Positions 41,990 through 54,100 of a DNA stretch of 64,000 bases are shown in pieces. The stretch covers positions 636,255 to 700,254 of the forward strand of contig QEOQ01000114.1 in the NCBI GenBank assembly GCA_010279815.1, read 5' to 3'. Each line of letters opens with the position of its first letter. Position 1 is the stretch's first letter. The DNA is from Brachionus plicatilis. Its lineage: Eukaryota > Rotifera > Eurotatoria > Ploima > Brachionidae. Below the pieces are notes generated by a model, which worked only from the letters and a program-made list of their open reading frames with translations, was not told the DNA's origin and did not search any database. Made by a program: the position numbers and the translations under genes.

Positions 41990-42165
41990 AAACTGCTACG
42001 ATAAACTGTTTTTACGAAATTTTACGTAATTTTACGTAATTTTTCGAAATTGTACGTGATTTTCCGTAAATTTACGTAAAATTACTAAAGTAAAAAAAAG
42101 TAAATTTCCGAAAAATTACGAAATTTTAAGTAATTTTACGAAAATTATAGTAATACAAATGATAA
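41990..42165. repeat. TTTTACGTAA word array
   Basis: ACGAAATTTTACGTAA, TTTTACGTAATTTTTCG, TTTACGTAAAATTAC and similar words recur about ten times on both strands just left of the assembly gap. Similar words occur at 36050-36145, 44575-44605, 47165-47400 and 49110-49275. The words are largely self-complementary. This could be one terminus of an element whose body is lost in the gap. Confidence 0.5.
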
Positions 42166-42248
42166 ATAAATGATTAATAAATACAAAAAGGGCCAAAAAT
42201 AACTGAAAAAATGGCGATTTTTAGGAATTTTTCTTTTTTTTTTAGAAA

Positions 42249-43142
42249 NNNNNNNNNNNNNNNNNNNNNNNNNNNNNNNNNNNNNNNNNNNNNNNNNNNN
42301 NNNNNNNNNNNNNNNNNNNNNNNNNNNNNNNNNNNNNNNNNNNNNNNNNNNNNNNNNNNNNNNNNNNNNNNNNNNNNNNNNNNNNNNNNNNNNNNNNNNN
42401 NNNNNNNNNNNNNNNNNNNNNNNNNNNNNNNNNNNNNNNNNNNNNNNNNNNNNNNNNNNNNNNNNNNNNNNNNNNNNNNNNNNNNNNNNNNNNNNNNNNN
42501 NNNNNNNNNNNNNNNNNNNNNNNNNNNNNNNNNNNNNNNNNNNNNNNNNNNNNNNNNNNNNNNNNNNNNNNNNNNNNNNNNNNNNNNNNNNNNNNNNNNN
42601 NNNNNNNNNNNNNNNNNNNNNNNNNNNNNNNNNNNNNNNNNNNNNNNNNNNNNNNNNNNNNNNNNNNNNNNNNNNNNNNNNNNNNNNNNNNNNNNNNNNN
42701 NNNNNNNNNNNNNNNNNNNNNNNNNNNNNNNNNNNNNNNNNNNNNNNNNNNNNNNNNNNNNNNNNNNNNNNNNNNNNNNNNNNNNNNNNNNNNNNNNNNN
42801 NNNNNNNNNNNNNNNNNNNNNNNNNNNNNNNNNNNNNNNNNNNNNNNNNNNNNNNNNNNNNNNNNNNNNNNNNNNNNNNNNNNNNNNNNNNNNNNNNNNN
42901 NNNNNNNNNNNNNNNNNNNNNNNNNNNNNNNNNNNNNNNNNNNNNNNNNNNNNNNNNNNNNNNNNNNNNNNNNNNNNNNNNNNNNNNNNNNNNNNNNNNN
43001 NNNNNNNNNNNNNNNNNNNNNNNNNNNNNNNNNNNNNNNNNNNNNNNNNNNNNNNNNNNNNNNNNNNNNNNNNNNNNNNNNNNNNNNNNNNNNNNNNNNN
43101 NNNNNNNNNNNNNNNNNNNNNNNNNNNNNNNNNNNNNNNNNN
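42249..43142. other. Assembly gap (894 N)
   Basis: Run of N between the TACG array and an A-rich stretch; content unknown. Confidence 0.99.
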
Positions 43143-43239
43143 TCAAAAAAAAAAACAAATAAATAAAAAATAAATAAACTGTTCAATACTCAAACATTTT
43201 GCACCTGTCATTACTAACAATATGTCTATTTTATTTGTC

Positions 43240-43335
43240 CATTATATTATATTTTAATTTTTTAATTTTATTTTTTGTTGATTTTTGTTATTTTTTTTAA
43301 TCTGAAGAAGCTTTAGCTCGGCAAGGATAAATTTA
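43240..43335 (+). repeat. LINE 3' tail (sense)
   Basis: TTTTTTTTAATCTGAAGAAG, then CTTTAGCTCGGCAAGG, matching the conserved block of 35640-35692 and, inverted, 15060-15075. The AAATA tail is replaced by AAATTTAAAAAA. Confidence 0.45.
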
Positions 43336-43340
43336 AAAAA

Positions 43341-43562
43341 ATGTCTGTGATTGAAGAAATTTCTAAAAGCATATCTCAAGATCAGGCTTTTGAACTTAAT
43401 TCTAAAAGAAAAACTAGAGGAAAAGGTAAAAGTTATTTTTATTTTGATTTCTGTAGTTTTCGCTCTTTGGAGGATACTAAAAAATGCCTTGATTGAGAAT
43501 TTGAGGGAAATAACTGGATTGTAAAAAGAGCGACAGAATCTTTGTTCTACTTAGATGATTAG
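43341..43562 (+). pseudogene. MULE/FLYWCH-like N-terminal fragment
   Basis: ATG 43341 opens a frame with MSVIEEISKSISQDQAFELN, a basic RKTRGKGK patch, and SYFYFDFCSFRSLEDTKKCL. After a TGA at ~43479 the same frame continues EFEGNNWIVKRATESLFYLD to TAG. The pattern (F..SLE.AK..L...W.V.R) is what I associate with the N-terminal region of MULE proteins that precedes a FLYWCH-type finger. The ORF in E3 (5763-5590) has a similar segment. Confidence 0.35.
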
Positions 43563-44700
43563 TGCTCTATTTTTCTAAAAAATAGTAATGAATAAAAAAT
43601 TTTGTTCTAAATTCAGTATTTTAGTTTTTTATTTGCATAAAATAATCACAGGTGATAATTATATGCCAAAGATAAAGCACTAAATATATGGTATGATTTG
43701 TCTCAGGAAACTAGGCGTGACTAATAAAAAGTTAAATTTAAAATAATAGACAAAATGGTAAAAAGCTTTTTCAATGTCATTAAAAATTTTATTTAAAAGC
43801 AGATTTTGCGCAGTTTGTTTTTCAGTCGCAGAATTTTATCAATGTTAACCCTCGGATAAGGTTAAGTTAATAGAACTCAATTTATTTGTTTTTAAATTTT
43901 ATTTTATTAAATGATAAAATTACACTTATAACAAATACGACAATAGGCCAAGGTAAACGTTTATGTTGTTTGTGGAAATATTCGAATAAGACGAATAAAT
44001 GAAATAAAGTATTACATTTTAATAGTAAAAGAAATAATTAAAAAACATCAATCACAAATCAAGATAATACTAAATAAAATATTCAAACTAAGAAAGATTG
44101 CAGATAGGTCTTACGATAACGATGACACTTTCTATTATTTTAACTTAATTAAATGATCAATGACTTGGTAAGTTAATGAATTTGAGGATCGCAGATCATA
44201 GTAACATCAATAAACTTTGATTTTTATTAAAAAAATCAATTATTCTTTTATGATTTTTTCCTTCTCACAAATAATCTTTAAAATTTAAAATAAAATTAAA
44301 CAAGAACAGTGTTGGTTCATACATTGTAATTTGCCAGTTTTGACATAAACTTACGTAAATTAAATATTTACTGAAAAATTCACTATTTTCCTGTTATTTT
44401 TTTTCATTCTTTTTTTTCACAGTTATGGTCAGAGTAAAAGATACTTTTTTATATAATTTTACAGGTTCCTAATCGTTGTGATACATTTTAGAATGACTGT
44501 TTATCATATAACCTTTTCATTAATATTTATTATCAGAATATGGATTATTCTGATTTTTATTATTTTTTAAATTTTTTGACGAAAATTCACGTAAATTTAA
44601 GTAAAAATAGTTAAAATATTTGAAAAAAAGGAAATAAGTGAATTTTTTTAAAGAAGTTAATAAAATTTATTCTTTTTTGGGTTTTTAATATTTTACCATT
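43563..44700. other. Intergenic, no gene seen
   Basis: A/T-rich sequence with stops in all frames; a few TTTACG and CACGTAAATTTAAG words near 44575-44605. Nothing else is supported. Confidence 0.35.
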
Positions 44701-44704
44701 TTAC

Positions 44705-44855
44705 CAAGTGTTGGCAGACGGCCAATTTTGGCCGGCCAACTTGCGGTCCAAATCTGGCGGCCACCTGTCTGGCCATCAAAATACGGCCGGTCCAAAATAC
44801 GATCGGTCATAAAAACGGCCATCGACCGCCATTTGGACCGGTCGCTTTTTGAATA
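44705..44855. repeat. GC-rich GGCC/GGTCC array
   Basis: About 150 bases made of GGCC-containing words: GGCCAATTTTGGCCGGCC, GCGGTCCAAATCTGGCGG, TACGGCCGGTCCAAAATACG, AACGGCCATCGACCGCC. They occur in both orientations and enclose no spacer. It is the most G+C-rich stretch in the window. It may be the fused ends of an array-type element whose interior has been deleted. Confidence 0.5.
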
Positions 44856-45186
44856 ATATGTCTATTTTTGACGTAAAATTTGTAATAAAAACAAATAATT
44901 TTCTAATACTCAAAGGACATTTTCTAAAGTTAAGTAAAAAATAAAATAAGTTAGAGAATTAATTCAAAATTTATTATAAAAGGTCACAAAATTCAAATGT
45001 AAAATTCTTTAATCATTTTTGAAAATTTTGCGTGATTACTTTGATACCAATCTGTGCTTCGAACACCTTGCTGAAATCATCGCATTTTTTCTTGGGTTTA
45101 AGTCTTTATTTATAAAAGTATAAAAAATAAAATAAAATAAAAATGAAAATTTTATTTAAAAAAAAATGTTTATAAAATTTTTAAAT

Positions 45187-48100
45187 CTATTGAATGCTAC
45201 AATTAGACTTTTTCAAATCAAAACCAACATCATGCGCTCTGAACATTTGTCTTCTCTGATAGCCAGCAGCATAAATCTGTCTGTCAAATTCGCCATACGA
45301 CAATGGAACCCTAAAATAAAAAAAATAAGTGAAAAAAATGACTAGCTTTTCTGGTTACTTGTCAACACCAGGTCTGATAGTGACCTCGAACAGACCAAAC
45401 ACTGGCCTGTGGTCTGACAACTTAATTTCCTTAACAGCATTGTAGTGGTAACAGGAAACACTGCCTTTTTGCCGACTCTTGAACAGAATCCGATCACAAT
45501 AGGACGGTATTCGAATTTTATGCGAAGTATCATAGTTGTCAGTTTCCACGTCATACTTATATGTAGGCTCAAATGTAATGCGTCCTTCGAGAAAGTCCCT
45601 GAATGCTTTATCCTCTGCTATTACTTGGTTAAGCTCATCATAATTGACAATCTCTTCATAGTTGTTGGTGCGTTGGTGACGCAAATGGTTAACTTTGCGC
45701 TCAATTTTATCCCTTTCTTTAGTGACCAAGAAATTCAAATCTCCAAACCAGAAGACTATGTCAAAATTATCAGTTCCATCAGTTCCTGGAGTGCGGTTTG
45801 CATTTTTGGAGTTTAATTTTTTGGGCAGTTTTAAATTTTGAATTGTTGCTTTGTAGTTTTCTACTCGTGAGTTGATGTTGCCCTCGCCTGCCACAAAATG
45901 CGAGCATATAAAGCACATGAGAGTGCCAAAAAGCTGAAATGTGATCAAAACAGAACCTTTGGTGCGAGATGGTGCCTGCACCGCCCTAAAATTTATATGT
46001 TCATATTCCACAACTTAAAAATAAGCCTCCTAATTTAAAAATTTATTTTATTGTTAAAATCTTGTACTTGAACAGAACCAAATTATTTCTCTTTTTACAA
46101 AAATTGTTATTCCGATGCTGCCGTGGTAATAAGAAGACAATTTAACGTGAGTGGGTCCGATTTGTTCTTGCAGGCTTATCTCCCATTCTTTTCTAAATAT
46201 TCAAAAAATTTAAATTAAAATGTTTTAAGATTTAGCAAAGTAAAATTTTTGATCAAATTTCAAGCGCTCAATCTTGCTCAAACATTTTTAAATACGCAAT
46301 TAAATTTCATCGCAGATTTTTAATTTTTTTAATATATCTAAGCTTTATTTTTAAACTTTTGAAAAAGGATTGTAATTTATAAAAATGCAATGAAATTTAA
46401 TTGCGCATTTAAAAATGTTTGGGCAAGATTGAGCGCTTGAAATTTGATCAAAAATTTTACTTAGCTTAAGATTTACTTTTATTTTAAAAAATAATGCAAT
46501 TGAAAAGAAAATTTCAGGAGGCCAAAAATTTTTTTAAAGTTTTCAGCATTTGATGGTTTTTTAACAAATAAAATAAAGAAAAAAAAAGAATCTGAAAAAG
46601 TTAGCTTTCATACCTAGCTGCCTCAATTTGTGATCAAATTCGAAGTATAGGTCACCAAAAAAAAGCTCATCAACTAAATTTTCTAAATCTTTTAGACAAA
46701 ATATTATATGGTCAGTAAAATAATGTATATTTAATCAGTAAATATACTCCAGTAAATTAATTAAAAAGAAATAGCAAAAATATTTATTTATTCAGTAAAT
46801 TTATTGAAATTTAGTTAACTAACAGTAAAATTATTGTTTGATGAGTGCTCTTTTAGCATTTTTCGGCCAGGCTCACGCGCTTTGGACGGCGTTTCATAAG
46901 TGCCTTGAGGGTCGTATATATTTCCAACACCACACGTTTTCTTATAAACAGGTGCCTCGATTTCTTCAGCTTCAGCGTCAGTATCATTGGTACAATAATA
47001 ACTTATGCGCTGCTCAGATAATGTCGTATTGTTATTATAATTAGCTAAAAAATAATTTTCTTGACCAATACACAATTCTGCTGATGAAATAATAATTTTG
47101 CTGAAAATAATTTTCTGAATAAAATTTACTGATGGGATAATCATTCCCAGTAAAATACATTATCGAAAATTATCGAGAATTTACGTAAAAAAAATATTTT
47201 TTCGTAAATTTTACGATTTTTTTATAGATTTTTTTTTTCGAAAAATTATTTATTAATAATTTTCGAAATATTTACGATTTTTTTGCTGATTTTTCTTCGT
47301 AAAATTATTTATTTAAAATCTTCGAAATATTTACGCTTTTTTTTCCTAATTTTTTTTCAAAAAATTTTTAAAATAATTTACGAAAAATTATTGCAAATTA
47401 AATCTATTTTCACATTCAATATTTTTAAACTAAATTATTTTAAAGCAATTAGAGATTTATTTTTACTAAAACATTACTTTTTGGTAAAATATTTAAGAAA
47501 TTTACAAATGTAATCATATAATTTTTATTGCGAGGAACGAAGTGACGATGCTAATAACCAGACACATGTGTATTGAAAATTCGATATAGCGGGTTGATTT
47601 TGCTGGAGGGTATTGCTAACTCTAAGCGTTTTGATTGGTTAAAAAAAAAAAAATATATTTTTTTGAATTTAAATAAAATTTGACATTGACATTAATATAA
47701 TTCGATGTTATATTTTTAGTCTTAACTAGATTGCTCAAAAAATAATTAATTTTTGTAAATGCAAAGAATAAAAACTAAGAATATTTAACATTTAAGTAAA
47801 AACTAAAAAATACTTGATTCTAAAAAATCTTAATTCTTAATTGCAAAACATGGACGGGTTCCAATATTTCCAAAACATTTTCAAAGTTTCGGCACAAATA
47901 AAGGACTATAAAGATGGGTTCAAACAAGTCCATTATTTGAAAAATGATATAAAAAAAAGCTTATGCGTGAAAATCGAATGTCTGACAAAGATTTACTAAA
48001 TTTTATATAAAATTAATAAAAAATTAACGTTTCGTTACTCGCTATTAAAAAGCTTTGCTTCTTTACGTTATATTTTTATTTTGATAAATTAATTTTTTGA

Positions 48101-51100
48101 ATATATTAAAAAATAATTTAGGTGAAAGACCACCAGGGCTCTTCCGAACGGCTTGCGCACAATTTTTTATTGATTATGGATATATTTTGATAATAGCTTT
48201 CTAATCAGTCCAATTTATATTAGTGGGAGGAGTCTTTTCTTTAGGTTTCAATCTTGTACTTTGCAAGTGTTTACTCAACAAGAAGATTTAATTGGCTGTT
48301 AGAATTCAAAAGACGTTTTTCAATATGAAATAAAATTGTAACGTTTTTTTTTATTCAATCCTTCATATTTAGCCTTTTATGAAACACACATCTTAATTAT
48401 AAGATAAAGAAGCCGAGCTTTATATGTGAGTAACGAGACGTCATTGATTTTTTTTAATTTCGTAAGAGGGATTAATAGAAGAATTATTGTTAACTTAATA
48501 AAGCTAATTCTAATAATTATAATTTTTTTGAGAAATATGAAATTTCCTATGGGAATATATTTTTAACGTGTGTATTAATCTCAATTTTCGACATCACCAG
48601 TTATTTTTCACTGCGCTTAGTGATTTTCTTAGACACGTCTACATCTGCTTATAAAGCTCGTCACGGCTAGCTCGTTCCTCGCAATTAAATTACTGCTAAT
48701 ATTCACATTCTTATTTTCTAAATAATTTATCTTGCTAATTAATTTTTTTATGTATATTTTAGATTATTTTTTTTAATAACAAGAATTTTACTGCCGAAAG
48801 CCGGAAGTTTTGAGTCGAAAATCAGAAAATTGCTCTCAGAAAATAAATTTAACTTGATTTGATATTTTATCAGCCGATAGATCACTAATTAGAACTTTTT
48901 TTTAAATTTGACCAATTTATCTGATTCAAAACTATGCTTCAAATTAAAATTTTACCCTGTTTAAAAATTTCAATTTAATTAATTTTTTCTTTATTTTAAA
49001 AATCTAGAAATTCTAGTCTGATTATAAAACATATTCAACTTAAAAACTGAGTTTAATTTTTAAATTAATGAACTAAAACTAAAACTAAATAAGATGCATT
49101 AAAATTAATGATTAAGATTTTTCGTAAAATTTTCACTTTCATTTTATGTAAAATTGTCAATTTAACTTTGCGAAAAATTTTCAACAAGTTATTTCGAAAA
49201 ATTCGCATAGATTAAGACCATCTTCGGCGTTTTTTTACGATTTTATTTTTCGTTGATTTTACATTTTTTTTTCGGTTTTTAAATTTACTGGGTTTTTACT
49301 GAATAAAATATTATATTTACTGATTAATTCAATAATTTTACTGAAGCGATAATCAAATGCCAATCTTTTAAGAGGTTGAAAAAATAATTAAGTTTTACCA
49401 AAGTAATGGTCATTTTAAATTTCTGGGTTCTTTTCAATAAATAAACTTTTAGAAGGGCCTAGCTCAATCAATTTTGGTCCAAACTGAATGAAAATGGTAC
49501 CAAATTTAAGCTTAATTAATTAACATTTGGAAAACTAGAAGGAAGCTAGTAAGTAAGCTGGTAAGAAAAAATCTATTTACTGATTTAAATCGAATTCCTG
49601 AACGCCCAGCACCAAAACATCAGGCACGGTCTGAATCACATCAGGCAGAACAAGTTGATCTAGATTTTTGGGTGGACGTTTAACGCCTCCCATGTTCCAA
49701 CTTGCGATCAAAACTCTTGCTTTTCGATCCAAAAAATGTCTGTCCAATTCCTCTGTGCTCAGAAGACCTTTTCCGTTCAAGGCACTCAGCGAGCCGACTA
49801 AAAAACTACGGCTCTTGGCTTCACGCACCGAAATGGATGTGGAATTCAGAGAATTGGCTGTGTTGGTCTCGGATGCGTTGTCAATGTTATTAGTGCTGTT
49901 GTACTTTGCAAGTCTGTTTGAAGGTGTATTTGATGGGTAAGTTGAATTCAGCCGATCCAAAGAGTTGCTCCGATTTCTGTGCGACTTTGGCTCATCGTTT
50001 ATTTCAGTTATTCTTGTGCTAGTCAGTGGTTCATCTCTGGAATATCGGCTACTTCTTTCTGACAAAAAAAATTATAAGTAAAAAATAGTAAATTTATAAA
50101 ATAGATTTTTTTGAAATAAATTTATCTTGTTTTTTAAATTTTTAAATTTTTATTTTTAAATGACTTATCGGCTCTCGACTGATATCTGGCCAGTAAAAGT
50201 TTTTTTGGATTTTAACCACCAGGTCACATAAATAAAGATATTGGTCACATAAATTTGTAATTATCAGTGTTTATCGGTGTAATAAGTAATTAGAATTGTA
50301 ATGTAAATATAATAATAAAATTTGTAATCAGAGTTGTTTAAAAGTCATAAAGGGAAAATTTTTTTTCAATAAAAAAGTCTTTTGCCGTTCCATGTAGTTA
50401 TTAAAGCGGCCATTTTTACTTCTAAGTCTTTGAGGTTACTTTTTTTATGGGAATATTAATTCAGCACAATCAATTTCTGATTAGCACAATGAAAAAAACA
50501 TTCAACACAATTCGATTTTTTCTCAGCACAAAAAATTATATTTAAAAAAAAAACATTTAACACCAAAAAATTGTGTTTGAAAATAATTCTAAAAGGAAAT
50601 ATTTTTTCAACACAAAAATATTTATAATAAAATAAATTTTTTTTTCAATTTTAAATTTTATTTAATGATAACCATAAGTGGAAGTTAGGTAAATAAAGTA
50701 AATTTCGAAGCTTAAAGAAAAGAAATTAAAAAAACTTAGTCTCAACAAAACCATTTTTCCGCATTTTTTGCTCTACCTCTTTTAGGTTCATTGACAAATT
50801 GGTCCTTTTTTTTAAACAGTTCTTTTAATGCCAATAAATGTGCACAATATCCTAATTTAGTGTAAAACTTGCAAGAACGTTTCTTACTGTTAAGCTCAAC
50901 TTTAAAACAGTTCTTGAATATACTTTTTTAAAATTTTCCCAACAATCAATTAATTTTTGTCATGAATGCATTTATTTTATTTTTAATTTTTGTGTTGAGA
51001 AGAAATCATTTTGTGCTGAGCGTTTTGAAATTGTGTTGAATGATTCGTTAGTCAACACAATTATATTAATAATTTTGTGTTGAAAAGGGACACCCTTTTT

Positions 51101-54100
51101 TTATTAGAAAAAATTTTCATGTCAAGTCATTGACTTTGAAAAGACTTTTAAATGACTTTTTTCTTGACTTTTGCGCAAGTCTGTTTGCAATTGAAACTTT
51201 ATCAGAAAGATTGATATTTTTTTTGGCACAATTAATTTTTTTTAGAATTTAGTTGATATAATGTAGAATTTTTATTATTATTTTGCTTTTTTCAAAAAAA
51301 TGGAAAAGGAAAATGATGACAAAAATTTTTTTAATAAGCTTGTTGACTTGGACTTAATGTTTGCAATACAAAAATGTTCGAAACAAAATTGCAAAAAAAA
51401 GGTGAAAATATGAACTTAAAAACTCGCAAATGTTTAAGGATTCAAAACAATGTTTCTTGACTTGTCAATGTAATAGTTTCACCACTTATACAACAATTTT
51501 TAGTGACTTTTTTCTCTCTTTTTCGAAAGCTTTTTTTAAATTTGTGCTAGCAATAGTTGTAAAATGTTGGGCAGCTAGGATTACAGTCGCCTAAATAGTT
51601 GACCAGATAAAATTTCATTTTGAGCAAGTATAAAACCGAAAAGCTTTTCCAGAAAAATGACTCCCACCGTGATTTCAAGCAGTACATTTCATTATCAAAT
51701 TAATAGAAATTTGACATCAAAATTTTTACTCAATTTTATCATCAAAATAAAAATTTTTCCATCAAAATTAAATTTTTGTGATCAAAAATGTTTTTTTAAA
51801 ACAAATAAAAAATAATCTAACAAATTATTTTTTTGGATTAATTTTTTTTTCTCTAAATCAAATTAAAAAAATTACGCAACAAGAAAATATATATATAACA
51901 TTTAATTAAAATTAGAGTAATGCACGTGCTTTTATGTATTTTTTCTGCCATTTTCGGATTCCTTGCTCAATTCTGAACATTTTGTTATACAAAAAGTCTA
52001 ATTAGCTTCAAAATTAACCGAGATACGGTTGTTTAACTTAAAACAGTAATTAAAAAAATCTAGAACTTTGAAGCGCTGTAACTTTTGAGTGGAAGGTCAG
52101 ATTTTTATAATTCTAACAGATTATGATTCAGCTCGTCGAGATCTACCAGAAAATATATAAAAATTTAATTTTTCGATTTTTTATATATGATTGCCCCATA
52201 TAGATTCCAAGATTATATGGATATGGGGCAATCATAAATAAAAAATCGAAAAATTAAATTTTTATATATTTTCTGGTAGATCTCGACGAGCTGAATCATA
52301 ATCTGTTAGAATACATAAAAGCACGTGCATTACTCTAAAATCGTAATCTTAAACATAGGAAAAAGACTGAAATTTTAGTGAGAATAATTACCTTAGGAAA
52401 GGAAATTTTCTAGGATCTGATTTTTTTATATGTTTTAGTCACTTAGTAGAGCTTAAAAAATAAAAAAAAATTTGACCGATGGTCCTTTGGCGTAGGGGGT
52501 CTACAGACCACAGAAGTAAAAAAAGGCAAATTCTTGGTTTTTAAGGGTTTTATTCGTTAACAGTTGTCATTATTGTTATTTTTGCTTCATTTTTAGATTC
52601 CTTATTCAATTCTGAGCATTTTGGTATATATGCGGTCTAATTTGCTTGAAAAATGACCGAGATACGCTTATTTAGCGGATACCCATATTATTAAATTATC
52701 TTGACTTTGGACCACTGTAACTTTTGAACGGAAAGTCAGATTTTCAAGATTCCAACAGATTTCGCTCCAGCTCGTCGAGATCTATCAGAAAATATGTAAA
52801 AAGTTGATTTTTGGATTTTTTACCCTGATTGCCCCATATCCTTTGGAAAAATATCGATGATTTGTAAATAATGAAAGTGCACCTTACAGATATCAGCTGA
52901 TGTAAAAGAAAATAATCTTTTATAATATAGGAGAATTGTATGTGATTGTCGAAGACATTCAAAAAGTTATGCATACAAACATTGTGTATATATTGCTGTT
53001 CAGAATAATTTAATAAAATTTCTGATAATGCTAGGACACTTGATGTTGGTGAAAAAAACAACTCCTGGTTGACCTTAACTAGTCAAAAAAGCTTAATTGA
53101 GATAGATTTTTTTTATTTTATATTTTAATTGATTTTGGTTATAATAATTTTTTTACTTAATGATAAAAAATCTTTTGATGAATAGTTTCTACTTAATTTT
53201 CATGTATTTTGATGATGAATTTTTTTAATTGATAAAAATTTTAATAAATTTGGTGATTAAAATAAAAATATTTCGGTGATAAATTTCATTTTTTGATGTC
53301 AAAATTTTGATGTTGTTTATTCAATTTTTTGATGATAAATTTTAGATATTTGATGGTATAAAAAATACGGCATCTTGAAGTTGATGATCAGTTCAAAATA
53401 TCATTTCACTTCAAAGAGTTAATCTTTAAATTTAAAATTAATCTTTAAATTTATAAAAATATCTTTCATGTAACATGCTTTGTAAATTTAAAAAATAAAA
53501 TAATTAAAAAAAAAATATTTTCTCAACCAATTGATAAAATTGATTTCTAAAATTTAAATTCATAAATTGATTTTTTGAAGAGTTTATTTAAAAATTTTTA
53601 ATATCAAAAGTGTTTGTACCTATCATTCAAAATTCAAAATTAAATTTTTAAATGAATTTCAAATTTTTAATTCCAAATAAACAATAAAATGAACAGATTG
53701 ATCTTTCCTACAAATAATTTTGAATTAAATTTTTTTTATTCAATTTTTCAAATTTACATTAAATGTAAAACATGTTACATTAAAATTATTTAAATAAATT
53801 TTAAGATAAATTTTAATATCTGAAATTAAATTCTTTGAATTGAAATGATATTTTGAATTGATCATCAACTTCAAGATGCCATAAATACCACCCTTAGCAA
53901 TTCACTTGGAATAAAAAGTTTGAAACCAAATACAAATGTTCTGAATTCCTGATTACAAAGTTAAATCCATATAATCCAAATTGTTGACAAATAAATGGGT
54001 TCTCTAGTTAAAATGATAATAATTACCTTTTATTATGTCGTCATCATATCTAGAATCAATATTTTTAGATTCGCTTTTGAGCGGATAGCCGTCATAAACC

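Larger units (their letters stand above)
46705..49355. mobile_element. Array-ended element, CAGTAAAT motif (E7), in INPP5E intron 2
   Basis: The left array (46705-46835) has five CAGTAAA words, starting GGTCAGTAAAATAATG and ATCAGTAAATATAC. The right array (49284-49355) has four TTTACTG words, ending ATTTTACTGAAGC. The outer ends align as an inverted repeat (CAGTAAAAT..., AATCAGTAAAT). Inside are TTTACG-type words on both sides and the nested ATTGCGAGGAACGA element. Confidence 0.5.
51700..53350. mobile_element. Array-ended element, ATCATCAAAAT motif (E9)
   Basis: The left array (51690-51795) repeats ACATCAAAATTTTTAC, TATCATCAAAAT, CCATCAAAATTA and GATCAAAAATG. The right array (53155-53350) holds the inverse: ATTTTGATGATGAA, TTGATGTCAAAATTTTGATG, TTTTTTGATGATAAA. 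The core contains the hairpin 51912-52338 and a diverged direct copy of it. The right array plus flank (53101-53235) recurs at 55562-55705. Confidence 0.5.

Noticed and set aside
42145..43186. Three >300-codon frames over the second N run
   Set aside because: Artefacts of the assembly gap.
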